NCBI GenBank assembly: GCA_017302795.1
Contig: JAFLCB010000001.1
Span: 124,001-188,000, forward strand
DNA length: 64,000 nt
DNA from: Deltaproteobacteria bacterium
GTDB taxonomy: Bacteria > Bdellovibrionota > Bdellovibrionia > Bdellovibrionales > JAMPXM01
Direction: 5' to 3'
Shown here: positions 1-8,422 of the stretch, piece after piece
How the letters are laid out: each line of letters starts with the position of its first letter
Numbering within the stretch: position 1 is the stretch's first letter
Made by a program: the position numbers and the translations under genes
The notes under the pieces: generated by a model
What the model saw: only the letters and a program-made list of their open reading frames with translations
Told to the model about the DNA's origin: nothing
Database searches by the model: none

Positions 1-1
1 A

Positions 2-427
2 GCTCGCCTTGTTCAATGGTGCGCCGCTGGATCACTCGAGAGCTACGGTATTTCTGCAGACGACGCTGGTTTTTTTAGATCGATTCTTATCAATACCAGA
101 GACAGCACCGGGCTCGATCCCGAACAGCTCTGGAAAGAACGGAAAGGATTGATCTTCAAACCTAAAACGTCACACGGCGGAAAAGGTGTTTATCGCGGCT
201 CCTCTGTGTCGCGTGGAGCGTTTCAATCGGTGATAGATTCAGGTGCACTTGCACAAGATTTTATTCCTGCCCCAACGTTGAAATTGGGTGACGAGGAATT
301 CAAATACGATCTCCGTTTCTTTGCGTACAAGGATCGAATCAACATTGCCTGCGCTCGGCTCTATCAAGGACAGATGACAAATGCGACAACTCCGGGTGGC
401 GGAGTCGCAGCGGTTTCCTGGAGCTAG
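2..427 (+). CDS. ATP-grasp-like protein, C-terminal part (cut by window edge)
   Basis: The frame is open from the left edge, so only the last 141 residues are visible. The visible part has the look of an ATP-grasp catalytic core end: a Gly-rich loop after a lysine (KPKTSHGGKGVYRG), an acidic substrate stretch (EFKYDLRFF), and a terminal RLYQGQMTN followed by TPGGG, where Gln and Asn would sit at the metal-binding positions. Such enzymes join a carboxylate to an amine or thiol using ATP. The substrate cannot be read. It lies 77 bases upstream of the SelO-like gene on the same strand, so the two may be co-transcribed. The internal TTG at 149 is not the real start because the similarity continues upstream. 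Confidence 0.6.
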   Translation, partial: ARLVQWCAAGSLESYGISADDAGFFRSILINTRDSTGLDPEQLWKERKGLIFKPKTSHGGKGVYRGSSVSRGAFQSVIDSGALAQDFIPAPTLKLGDEEFKYDLRFFAYKDRINIACARLYQGQMTNATTPGGGVAAVSWS

Positions 428-504
428 ACCGCCAACGCACAATTGCCCTCGACTATTAGCGAGCCTCTCAAGTTGACACATAGCGTGCCGATAAGTTTCT
501 TAGA

Positions 505-2382
505 ATGTCGAAACGATTTGCAACTAGACCAGCCAACACGGCGCCATCGACATCTGGCAATGCAGCAAAAAAAGCTGAAGATCGCCGGTGGGATTACTCT
601 GCGTTCGAAACGATCGACGGCCAACACCCGTGGCAAAGTAAGGTGCCGGAAGGTTGCGTTCTTTATCCGGTGCGCAAGCTTAGCCGTGGTCAGGTCATTT
701 GGTTTAATTTTCAGCTGGCAAAAGACATGGGACTTATTCCCACCGATCATCCTAATAAGGTGACGCCGGAACTCGATAAGAAAATAATCGAAACCTTCAG
801 TCTTCAAATTATAAATGAGTGGGATCAATCGCACGGCGCAACAGTTCCGCCGAGCTTGATGAAAGCTCACCCATACATGGCAACCCGCTATCTTCAGTTG
901 CAACACGCGGACAAGCGAGGTCGTACCTCAGGAGATGGTCGCGGAATTTGGAACGGCACCATTCGCCATCGAGGCGTTACCTGGGACGTATCCAGTCGTG
1001 GAACCGGCGTCACGCAACTATCCCCTGGCGCCGTGGAAGCGCAGCGCCCACTAAAAACTGGGACGGAAGAGTTCGGCTATGGGTGTGGTCTTGCCGATAC
1101 GACAGAGCTGATTGGCAGCGCCGTTTTTTCAGAGATTTTTCATCGCAACGGGCTTTCAACAGAACGAGTCCTTGCGATCATTGATCTTGGCAGAGGCATT
1201 GGGATCGGAGTCCGTGCGGCACCCAACTTGTTTAGGCCTGCACACCTGTTTCTTTGGCTCAAGCAAGGCGAACGCGAAACGCTTCGCCGAGGCTTTGACC
1301 TGGTGATCCAACGACAGTGTGAGAACGGTTCGTGGGCTTGGAACCCAAAAAATCCCGACCGACATCGGCGTGCACTAGCTGAGATCGCAAAATCTTTTGC
1401 TCGCTTCGCCGCGAAGCTCGAACGAAGGTACATTTTTGCATGGCTTGATTGGGACGGCGACAATGTGCTCGCCGACGCGGGAATTATTGATTACGGCAGT
1501 ATCCGGCAGTTCGGACTTCGTCACGATCAGTATCGCTATGACGACATCGATCGATTCTCGACGAACCTCAATGAGCAACGCGGCAAAGCACGTTTCACTG
1601 TTCAAGTCTTTGCACAATTGGTGGAGTTTCTCGAAAATGGTCGCAAAGAAAATCTGTCGAAGTTTTCGAACTCCGAAGCGCTTCGCCTTTTCGATCGTGA
1701 ATTCGATGTTGAACTCCGCCGGGAATTTTTGGCGCAAGTCGGACTTGATTTGGCCGATGCAGAAATCGCCCTTAAAGAACGGAAAAAGGACGTTGAAAAA
1801 CTTTATTCCAGCTTTTTAAAGCTGGAACTTTCGAAAACAAAAGCTGGCGTGAAGAAACTTCCGGACGGAGTTAACCGACCCGCTGTTTTTAATATGCGAA
1901 AGCTCCTTCGAGAACTGCCAGATCTTTGCATTGATGAATCTAAAAGCTGGCGGACCCCTGAAGCGGAACAAGTGCTCGAACTGATGCGATCTTCTTTTGC
2001 TAAACGCGCGGACCTTCGCCTGCGGGGCGGGCTGCGAAGCAAAATAAACGGCTTCCTAGACTCCTACTCAGCTTTCATGCAATCGACCCTAGGCACCAAG
2101 CCGCATGGTTCTAGCGTGCGTGCGTGGCGCCAACGCGCGAGACAGCGGAACTTTGAAGGCCGGATCACTGGCAATGGTTCGGAATACATCGTCGAGGAAA
2201 TCGTCCGCGCTCGGAAAAAGGGAATGGCACTCGATGACCTGAGGCAGGCAATCGAACTCTTTATTGCATCACAGGCCCCACATAACCCGCCAAATTCTCG
2301 CCCCTCGGTGATCAGCACAGCCGCCGGCGATCTCTATCATTCATTGATTAATATTTCGCTCGAGCACGAAGAAGACATATAA
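505..2382 (+). CDS. Divergent SelO-like pseudokinase (predicted protein adenylyltransferase)
   Basis: 625 residues, longer than typical SelO (about 480-550). SelO proteins have a kinase fold with flipped ATP and transfer AMP to Ser/Thr/Tyr of target proteins. Seen here: a DGR motif near residue 143; a segment (VRAAPNLFRPAHLF, about residues 235-248) matching the SelO RVAPSF region; and a metal/catalytic segment WDGDNVLADAGIIDYG with Asp319-Asn320 and Asp329 of DYG. The nine-residue Asn-to-Asp spacing equals that of characterised SelO. The first 50 residues and the charged C-terminal 250 residues are not recognised. ATG start chosen because an upstream extension would run into the preceding gene. 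The family assignment rests on motifs only; overall identity appears low. Confidence 0.65.
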   Translation: MSKRFATRPANTAPSTSGNAAKKAEDRRWDYSAFETIDGQHPWQSKVPEGCVLYPVRKLSRGQVIWFNFQLAKDMGLIPTDHPNKVTPELDKKIIETFSLQIINEWDQSHGATVPPSLMKAHPYMATRYLQLQHADKRGRTSGDGRGIWNGTIRHRGVTWDVSSRGTGVTQLSPGAVEAQRPLKTGTEEFGYGCGLADTTELIGSAVFSEIFHRNGLSTERVLAIIDLGRGIGIGVRAAPNLFRPAHLFLWLKQGERETLRRGFDLVIQRQCENGSWAWNPKNPDRHRRALAEIAKSFARFAAKLERRYIFAWLDWDGDNVLADAGIIDYGSIRQFGLRHDQYRYDDIDRFSTNLNEQRGKARFTVQVFAQLVEFLENGRKENLSKFSNSEALRLFDREFDVELRREFLAQVGLDLADAEIALKERKKDVEKLYSSFLKLELSKTKAGVKKLPDGVNRPAVFNMRKLLRELPDLCIDESKSWRTPEAEQVLELMRSSFAKRADLRLRGGLRSKINGFLDSYSAFMQSTLGTKPHGSSVRAWRQRARQRNFEGRITGNGSEYIVEEIVRARKKGMALDDLRQAIELFIASQAPHNPPNSRPSVISTAAGDLYHSLINISLEHEEDI

Positions 2383-2508
2383 CCTGCTTCGATCAGGTGA
2401 TTGTTTCATTCCCTAGAATTCATCACCCTATCCATTTTCCCCTCCTATTGCCATCTCTGCGTCGCCCAAATAGAACAGCGGCTAACTATCACTTGGGAGA
2501 CCTATTAT

Positions 2509-2895
2509 ATGAAATTCCTTGCTCAAACTTTCGTGACGTTCGCCTCATCCGCTTTGCTTTTGTCAACTGCTTCAATGGCGGCACCACAAACCCAATACGG
2601 CTACGAATGCGACGCCGACGGTAAAGCCGTCGTCATGAAGTATTCGTACGTTAGCGGCTATCAAATGGACCTTTTGACAATCGACGGGAAAGATTTCACC
2701 TATTCCGCAAAGGTGAATGTCTTCCGTGGCGGTGGCACACTTTTCACGATCGAAAACTACCGTGCTGGGAAATCTATGGTTTTCGGACTCAACACTCCAA
2801 GTGGTACTTACTACCAACTTGAGGGCGGTAACCAGTATCCAATGTCTTGCACGACAATAAAACCACCAGCACAACCAGCTGACGATCGCCTGTAG
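2509..2895 (+). CDS. Small secreted protein of unknown function
   Basis: 128 residues beginning at ATG 2509, preceded by a GGGAGA ribosome site eight bases upstream; the open frame extends further 5' but without a better start. The N-terminus is a clear Sec signal peptide (MKFLAQTFVTFASSALLLS) with likely cleavage after SMA. The mature part is about 105 residues, with two cysteines that could form one disulfide (Cys in YGYECDADG and in PMSCTT) and a beta-rich pattern of alternating aromatic residues. No family is recognised. A strong hairpin follows within 20 bases, so it is probably monocistronic. Confidence 0.75.
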   Translation: MKFLAQTFVTFASSALLLSTASMAAPQTQYGYECDADGKAVVMKYSYVSGYQMDLLTIDGKDFTYSAKVNVFRGGGTLFTIENYRAGKSMVFGLNTPSGTYYQLEGGNQYPMSCTTIKPPAQPADDRL

Positions 2896-2910
2896 TTTTC
2901 ATTCGGCGCT

Positions 2911-2933
2911 CTCCGCAGGAACTGCCTGCGGAG
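2911..2933 (+). terminator. Hairpin after the small secreted protein gene
   Basis: Perfect 9-bp stem CTCCGCAGG/CCTGCGGAG with a 5-base loop, 16 bases after the stop codon, followed by ATCTTTA. The T-run is short, so it is either a weak intrinsic terminator or an mRNA 3'-end stabiliser. Confidence 0.6.
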
Positions 2934-3014
2934 ATCTTTAGCGATTAGTCGCGTCATCAGGAGCAATGACTCGATTGGCTGGACGAACATGTTTCTCCAA
3001 GCTAAACCAAGCCT

Positions 3015-4043
3015 ATGATCATAGTGACAGGTGCGACAGGATTCATCGGTTCCGCCATGGTTTGGCAGCTCAATAATCGCGGCGCTTCCGCGATCCTCGC
3101 GGTCGACACTGTGCCCCCGTCGGTTCGCCCCGGTCCGCTAACGAATCGCCGATTTGACCGCTTCATTGGCAAAGATGACCTCTGGACATATTTAGAAAAT
3201 GTGGAAACGAAATCGGTGGTCACAGCCATCGTGCATATGGGCGCTTGTTCGTCGACGACCGAGCTCAATGCTGCTTTTCTGAAGGAAAACAATTTTCTAT
3301 ACACTAAGCGTCTTTGGCAGTGGTGCGCAGAGAACCAGAAGTCCTTCATCTACGCTTCCAGTGGTGCCGTGTACGGCGACGGCGACCAGGGTTTTGATGA
3401 CGGAAGTCCCTCGACGATCTTTAAGCCGTTAAATCCTTACGGCGAATCGAAAGCGATGTTCGATCGCTGGGTTGAAAGGGAAACTCTCAACCCAGCGGCG
3501 CCCACACCGCCGAACTGGTATGGGCTGCGTTTTTTTAATGTCTTCGGACCAAACGAATACCTTAAAGGCGACATGGCAAGCGTCGTATTCAAAGCATTTC
3601 ATCAAATACGCAATACTGGCCGATTGAAGCTCTTCAAATCACATCGCGCCGACTACAAAGACGGCGAACAGCTTCGCGATTTTGTCTACGTGAAAGACAT
3701 CGTTCGCTGGATGGACGAACTTGTCTTACGCGCCACAGGCCAGTCGGCCTCTGGCCTTGGTCCCGCTCAAAGTGGCATTTATAATATGGGCTTTGGCAAA
3801 GCTCGATCTTGGAACGATCTTGCCGCGGCAACTTTCCGAGGCCTCGAGGCGCCCCTCACTATTGACTACATCGACATACCGGTCGATATGCGACCGCGCT
3901 ATCAGTACTACACGCAGGCGAATATGCAGCGCCTGATGGGCCTAAAATTGTCCCAGCCCGAATGGCCTCTTGAAAAAGCGATTCAAGATTACGTCTCCAA
4001 TCATCTCGCCAACCATACGGGCGGCGGGGATCCGTGGCTATGA
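3015..4043 (+). CDS. hldD: ADP-L-glycero-D-manno-heptose 6-epimerase
   Basis: Short-chain dehydrogenase/epimerase that converts ADP-D-glycero-D-manno-heptose to the L-glycero form, the last step in making heptose for the lipopolysaccharide inner core. The Rossmann motif GATGFIGS is at residues 6-13, and the catalytic YxxxK (YGESK) at about 142-146; the family's MGACSSTTE and RFFNVFGPNE segments are also present. 342 residues is slightly longer than the usual 310-330. Its stop codon overlaps the start of the aromatic hydroxylase (ATGA), so a lipopolysaccharide gene leads an otherwise unrelated four-gene operon. Cytoplasmic. Confidence 0.93.
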   Translation: MIIVTGATGFIGSAMVWQLNNRGASAILAVDTVPPSVRPGPLTNRRFDRFIGKDDLWTYLENVETKSVVTAIVHMGACSSTTELNAAFLKENNFLYTKRLWQWCAENQKSFIYASSGAVYGDGDQGFDDGSPSTIFKPLNPYGESKAMFDRWVERETLNPAAPTPPNWYGLRFFNVFGPNEYLKGDMASVVFKAFHQIRNTGRLKLFKSHRADYKDGEQLRDFVYVKDIVRWMDELVLRATGQSASGLGPAQSGIYNMGFGKARSWNDLAAATFRGLEAPLTIDYIDIPVDMRPRYQYYTQANMQRLMGLKLSQPEWPLEKAIQDYVSNHLANHTGGGDPWL

Positions 4044-5830
4044 CTGCAACTACGGCTGCTACTACAAACTCTGATCTACCAAAACACCTCCAGCGCTACA
4101 TCGTCGACCAAGACTATTCGCGGTATACGCCCGTCGACCAGGCCGTATGGCGCCACATCATGCGCCAGCTGAAATCATTTTTGTCGACGCATGCGCACCC
4201 CTGTTATGTCGATGGATTGAAAAAAACCGGAATCGAAGTCGATCGGATTCCATCGATAGAACACATGAGCCAGCGCCTGTCTGAATTTGGCTGGCGGGCG
4301 GTTCCCGTGAGCGGTTTCATTCCTCCCGCAGCGTTCATGGAACTCCAGTCCCTTGGTGTTTTGCCGATCGCCAGCGACATGCGAACCTTGGAACACCTGC
4401 TTTACACTCCCGCTCCGGACATCGTCCACGAGGCGGCTGGGCATGCGCCGATTCTAGTAGACCCCGCCTTCGCCGGATATTTGAAGTCCTACGCCAACGT
4501 TGCTCGCCGGGCGATCATCTCGGACGAAGATATGGATCAGTACGAGGCCATTCGTATTCTTTCTGACGTGAAGGAAGATCCTGGTTCGACAAGTAAACAA
4601 ATCCGACAAGCAGAAGAGCGCCTTGAGGCCGTCAATAAATCAATTAGTCATATTTCGGAAGCTGCCCTGTTAGGGCGGATGAATTGGTGGACCGCCGAGT
4701 ACGGGCTGATCGGTGATCTTCATTCGCCCAAAATATTTGGCGCGGGTCTTCTTTCTTCAGTCGGCGAAGCGCGAGCTTGTTTGGATGTAAAAGTAAAAAA
4801 GCTCCCGCTCTCTATCGAATGCATTCAATACTCATATGATATCACAGAGCAACAGCCTCAACTTTTTGTTGTTGAGACCTTCGATCGTCTGGAATCTGTA
4901 CTCCAAGAACTGGCGTCCATGATGGCTTTTAGAACAGGCGGCCTGGCGGCTGTCGAAAAAGTTTTGAAGTCCAAAACTGTCAACACGATTGAACTGGATC
5001 ACGGACTTCAGCTCTCTGGCATCTTAAAAGCGGTTTATTCCCAACAAGGTAGCGTGAGCTATTTGAACTTCTCTGGTCCAACTTTATTGGCGCTCAAGGA
5101 CAAAGCGCTTCCAGGCCAAGGGATCGATCACCATCGGCAAGGCTTTGGAACGCCAATTGGTCGCGTCGCGGTCGAAGTGAAACAAAATGGCCAGCCCGCA
5201 TCGACTTTTCAAGATCTCGGCTCTCTACCTGAAGCCGAGTTGAACCGACTTGGAATTAAACCTGGCGCAGACTTGATTTTGACCTACGAAACCGGCCCAG
5301 TCGTTACTGGAGTGGTAAAGGCGCTTCATCTCATTGAAGGTCGCCTTCAAGTTTTGACACTTTCAAAGGCAAAGGCCGTCTTGAAAGACGATCTGCTATT
5401 TGACCCTGCGTGGGGGGAGTTTGATATTGCAGTCGGCACAAAGGTCGCGAGTGCTTACGGCGGACCAGCTGATCGAACTGCGTTCGGAGAAACCGAAGAC
5501 TTCACTCGCAAACTGGTTCCTCGTCGGATTTTCGAAAACGAAGTCATCGCAATCCATAGGCTTTACGAAGAGGTTCGCCGGTTTCTGGATCATTCAGAGG
5601 GCTCAAAAGAAATACATCTTCGAATTTCGGAGCTGTCTCGAAAGTCCGCCACGATTGCGCCCCACGACTGGCTGCTGCAAGTCGAGCTTTTGGAAGCCGC
5701 AGAAAAACTAAAAGCCCCAAAAGAAACCGTCAGTAAAATTGAATCAGCGCTCGGGGCCATTAGCGCCGCGAAAACGGATAGCGCGCGGCACATTGAAGAT
5801 GCTCGCCACACGTTACATCTGGAAAACTGA
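4040..5830 (+). CDS. phhA: Long-form aromatic amino acid hydroxylase (phenylalanine 4-monooxygenase)
   Basis: Pterin-dependent non-haem iron enzyme hydroxylating phenylalanine to tyrosine. The iron ligands are His130 and His135 in HEAAGH and Glu220 in TAEYG. Bacterial PhhA is usually 260-300 residues; this one has 596 and belongs to the long form also known from Bacillus, in which the catalytic domain (about 1-310) is followed by a C-terminal region of unknown role. ATG 4040 overlaps the hldD stop as ATGA and is preferred to GTG 4034 two codons upstream. The product tyrosine would feed the hpd/hmgA pathway encoded 5 kb away on the other strand. Confidence 0.9.
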   Translation: MTATTAATTNSDLPKHLQRYIVDQDYSRYTPVDQAVWRHIMRQLKSFLSTHAHPCYVDGLKKTGIEVDRIPSIEHMSQRLSEFGWRAVPVSGFIPPAAFMELQSLGVLPIASDMRTLEHLLYTPAPDIVHEAAGHAPILVDPAFAGYLKSYANVARRAIISDEDMDQYEAIRILSDVKEDPGSTSKQIRQAEERLEAVNKSISHISEAALLGRMNWWTAEYGLIGDLHSPKIFGAGLLSSVGEARACLDVKVKKLPLSIECIQYSYDITEQQPQLFVVETFDRLESVLQELASMMAFRTGGLAAVEKVLKSKTVNTIELDHGLQLSGILKAVYSQQGSVSYLNFSGPTLLALKDKALPGQGIDHHRQGFGTPIGRVAVEVKQNGQPASTFQDLGSLPEAELNRLGIKPGADLILTYETGPVVTGVVKALHLIEGRLQVLTLSKAKAVLKDDLLFDPAWGEFDIAVGTKVASAYGGPADRTAFGETEDFTRKLVPRRIFENEVIAIHRLYEEVRRFLDHSEGSKEIHLRISELSRKSATIAPHDWLLQVELLEAAEKLKAPKETVSKIESALGAISAAKTDSARHIEDARHTLHLEN

Positions 5831-6636
5831 TGTCTATCTCTAGCCATTCCGTTTTATCACGAACTGCTGTCGTGCTTCATCGACCAATTTATCCGCGAAA
5901 CATTGGAATGTGTGCCCGCGCCATGGCGAATCTGGGGGCACACGAACTTCATGTGATCGCGCCTCGCTGCGATTGGACCAGTAGCATGGTCCACCACGAA
6001 CTGCGCCAGGGCGCTACTCACGGTGCACCAGTTCTTGAAGCTGCCAAGGTTCACGCGACACTCCATAACTTCCTCGAATCACATGGCCAAGGAATTCGCT
6101 TTGGCTTTAGCGCTAGAGAGGGCTTTGGACGCCGTATTCATGATTTCTCTACGCTGGTTCGCCAGCTCGGGAACCAGCTTGATCATCCCATCCATGCCAC
6201 CACAAGTTCTATTCAGCTTCACTTTGGAACTGAGGACGATGGTCTTTCTTTAGAAGAGCTCGAGCCGATGAATTTCATTGTTCGACTTCCGACGTCAGAT
6301 GATGTTCCTAGCTTAAATTTGTCTCATGCAGTTTTACTGGCGCAATATATTTTGCGAGATGACTTCCTCGCCACTGTATCAGCCGAGAGTCCAGCCCGGA
6401 ATCCGGCCGCGAATTTAGAGAATGCACTGCCACCGGCCCGATTAGAATATCCACGCAAAGCCATTCGCGAGTGGCTAGAGGAACTGGGCTTCGATCTTGA
6501 TTCGCGAAAAATCAGCATAGAAACCTCCCTCAATCGAGTATTACTGTCACATTGCCCGACGCCTGAAGATGTTCGTTTGCTAGAAAAAGTTTTATTCCAA
6601 ACTGTGGCCAAACTAAAAGCCAAAGGGACAACATGA
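5830..6636 (+). CDS. SpoU/TrmH-family RNA 2'-O-methyltransferase, TrmJ-like
   Basis: SPOUT-class methyltransferase with the three knot motifs in order: motif 1 RPIYPRNIGMCARAMANLG (residues 18-36), motif 2 FGTEDDGL (about 132-139) and motif 3 with SLNLSHAVLLAQY (about 161-173). A helical C-terminal extension of about 90 residues is as in TrmJ, which methylates ribose 32 of tRNA. Trefoil-knot enzymes bind SAM as homodimers. It starts inside the hydroxylase stop (TGATG) and overlaps the next gene by 4 bases, so translational coupling is likely. The exact RNA target cannot be told from sequence. Confidence 0.8.
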   Translation: MSISSHSVLSRTAVVLHRPIYPRNIGMCARAMANLGAHELHVIAPRCDWTSSMVHHELRQGATHGAPVLEAAKVHATLHNFLESHGQGIRFGFSAREGFGRRIHDFSTLVRQLGNQLDHPIHATTSSIQLHFGTEDDGLSLEELEPMNFIVRLPTSDDVPSLNLSHAVLLAQYILRDDFLATVSAESPARNPAANLENALPPARLEYPRKAIREWLEELGFDLDSRKISIETSLNRVLLSHCPTPEDVRLLEKVLFQTVAKLKAKGTT

Positions 6637-7106
6637 AGACACCACAAGATTTCATGCGTCGAGCAATCGAACTTTCCAGAAGAAACATGCAATCTGGAGC
6701 AGGCGGCCCGTTCGGTGCCGTAATCGTTAAAAACGGACAAATAGTCGGTGAAGGTTGGAATAAAGTAACCAGCACCAATGACCCAACGGCGCACGCAGAA
6801 GTAGAAGCTATTCGCGATGCGTGCAAAAATCTTGGCGCGTTTGAGCTCAAAGATTGCGAACTCTACACAAGCTGTGAGCCTTGTCCCATGTGTCTAGCTG
6901 CCACCTATTGGGCACGAATCGGTTCGATCTATTTCGGCAACAATCGCGCGGACGCAGCGGCTGTGCAGTTTGACGACGATTTTCTTTATCACGAAATCAG
7001 TAAACCGCTTGAAAGCCGCACGGTCCCGATCAGGCCACTCCTTCGCGAAGAGGCCTTAACCGTCTTTGCGGAATGGACCGCTAAGCTCGACAAGATTCGG
7101 TACTAG
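6633..7106 (+). CDS. CDA-family deaminase, guanine deaminase-like
   Basis: 157-residue zinc deaminase with His54-Ala-Glu56 and the PCPMC motif (Cys84, Cys87). The C-terminal FDDDFLYHE stretch and the length resemble Bacillus-type guanine deaminase GuaD rather than TadA, and a separate clear tadA lies at 63 kb, so a nucleobase role (guanine to xanthine) is inferred. It overlaps the preceding methyltransferase by 4 bases (ATGA) and is the last gene of the operon. Its stop overlaps by 4 bases the stop of the convergent lipoprotein gene. Confidence 0.8.
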   Translation: MKTPQDFMRRAIELSRRNMQSGAGGPFGAVIVKNGQIVGEGWNKVTSTNDPTAHAEVEAIRDACKNLGAFELKDCELYTSCEPCPMCLAATYWARIGSIYFGNNRADAAAVQFDDDFLYHEISKPLESRTVPIRPLLREEALTVFAEWTAKLDKIRY

Positions 7107-8290
7107 CGACGTCCCGATGGAAAACTAGACTCTGAAGGGGCACAATAGGACAACCAGAGTTCAAGAACTTCGCGCTCGAGATTTGTATCAGCTTGGGCAG
7201 GGCTTGAAGGTGTTAACTCTGACCGGTTCATAACGAACTTAGTCAGCATGGTGCGTTCTGGAATTAGTCCGACAGCAAACATATCCCCAGTCGTGCGGGA
7301 AGCTGGATCGAGAATTTCTTCCTTGATGTAGGTAAGACCCGCAACACCAAGACGCTTTTCCGAGACATTCACGTCAAGGCCGCCAAGCAAAGCCATTGCC
7401 TGACCGAGTGTCGATTTCTCGATGAGATTCGTAGATAAACCCAGAAGACCATAAGCGAACATATTATATCGAGTCTGCAAAAGCTGTCGGACCCGAGCTG
7501 GCCTTGCGAGAACTTCTTTGACGTAATGGGGCCCAGACGGCAGCTTGATTCGACCATTGTCGATTTCAGGCTTTAAAAGAAGTGCGGTGATAATTAAATC
7601 GTACATCGACATAGGTCGACCATAATATGGATCCGGAAGTTGCTTGCGATTTGTTTTATGAAGAGCAAAGGCCATGGCGTTGAAAGCCGACGCGCGATTT
7701 TCTGCTGACTGAACGTCCTTAACATCGGGCTGCGCCTGAGGCCATACTTTGCCGCCAGTAGGCGCGATATCATCGAGCTTCAAAAAGAACTCAAGGACCC
7801 CTTGCTGATAAAGTCGTTCCCGTTGTGCGGGATCAGCATCCATCCCGACCCGGCCCATAACTTGGAACTCGAAAGACATCATGTAAAGACCGGCTTCAGC
7901 GACCCGAGCTTGCAGCGAACGCGCGCGCTGGAGAGATTCGAAGGCATTCCGCCTCAGAGCCGAGCCATCGCCCTGCCTCATCGAATCAAAAAGTTCCGCC
8001 ATATTGGTTTCAACGTTTCGCATTCGCTCGGCCAAATCCTCTTTAGCGACGCCCAGCAAATCTTCCATTTTCGTATCGAGCTCGTCGGTTGTTTTCGACA
8101 TCTCACCGAGCTTATCTTTCATCTCTCCAGTCTTATCGAGCAACGTCTTCGTCGTCTCATTCATCTGGCTGGTATTGTCTTTCATTTCGTCGACTTTTTT
8201 AATCTCGCTACAAGCTGGCAACAGCAAGATTGAAAACATCCCGAGCAATACCAGACAAATGATTTTTGAAATTGAATTGATTGAAACCAT
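7103..8290 (-). CDS. Lipoprotein with coiled-coil N-terminus, unknown function
   Basis: 395 residues from an ATG preceded by a strong GGAGGGG site. The N-terminal hydrophobic segment ends in a lipobox (LLLPAC, Cys27). Residues about 30-110 are a Lys/Glu/Asp/Met-rich coiled coil reminiscent of trimeric envelope spacers (repeated MKD, GEM, TKT units). The rest is a mainly helical domain with no recognised motif. It is expected in the periplasm anchored to a membrane, probably in an oligomer. The gene ends the minus-strand run and converges on the deaminase gene. Confidence 0.75.
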   Translation of the reverse strand: MVSINSISKIICLVLLGMFSILLLPACSEIKKVDEMKDNTSQMNETTKTLLDKTGEMKDKLGEMSKTTDELDTKMEDLLGVAKEDLAERMRNVETNMAELFDSMRQGDGSALRRNAFESLQRARSLQARVAEAGLYMMSFEFQVMGRVGMDADPAQRERLYQQGVLEFFLKLDDIAPTGGKVWPQAQPDVKDVQSAENRASAFNAMAFALHKTNRKQLPDPYYGRPMSMYDLIITALLLKPEIDNGRIKLPSGPHYVKEVLARPARVRQLLQTRYNMFAYGLLGLSTNLIEKSTLGQAMALLGGLDVNVSEKRLGVAGLTYIKEEILDPASRTTGDMFAVGLIPERTMLTKFVMNRSELTPSSPAQADTNLEREVLELWLSYCAPSESSFPSGRR

Positions 8291-8422
8291 AATGACCCCT
8301 CCAACGGGCAGCCGCAAGACGAGCTCGCCCGGAACAGTTGTCTCAGAATCTTCGACTTATCAGCAAGATTCGTATCAAACCGGGTAAATGAATTGATTAA
8401 TTTTCACAAGAGCAACCGACAC

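Noticed and set aside
6633-7106. First deaminase as tadA
   Set aside because: Its C-terminus fits guanine deaminase better, and a canonical tadA is present at 63 kb.
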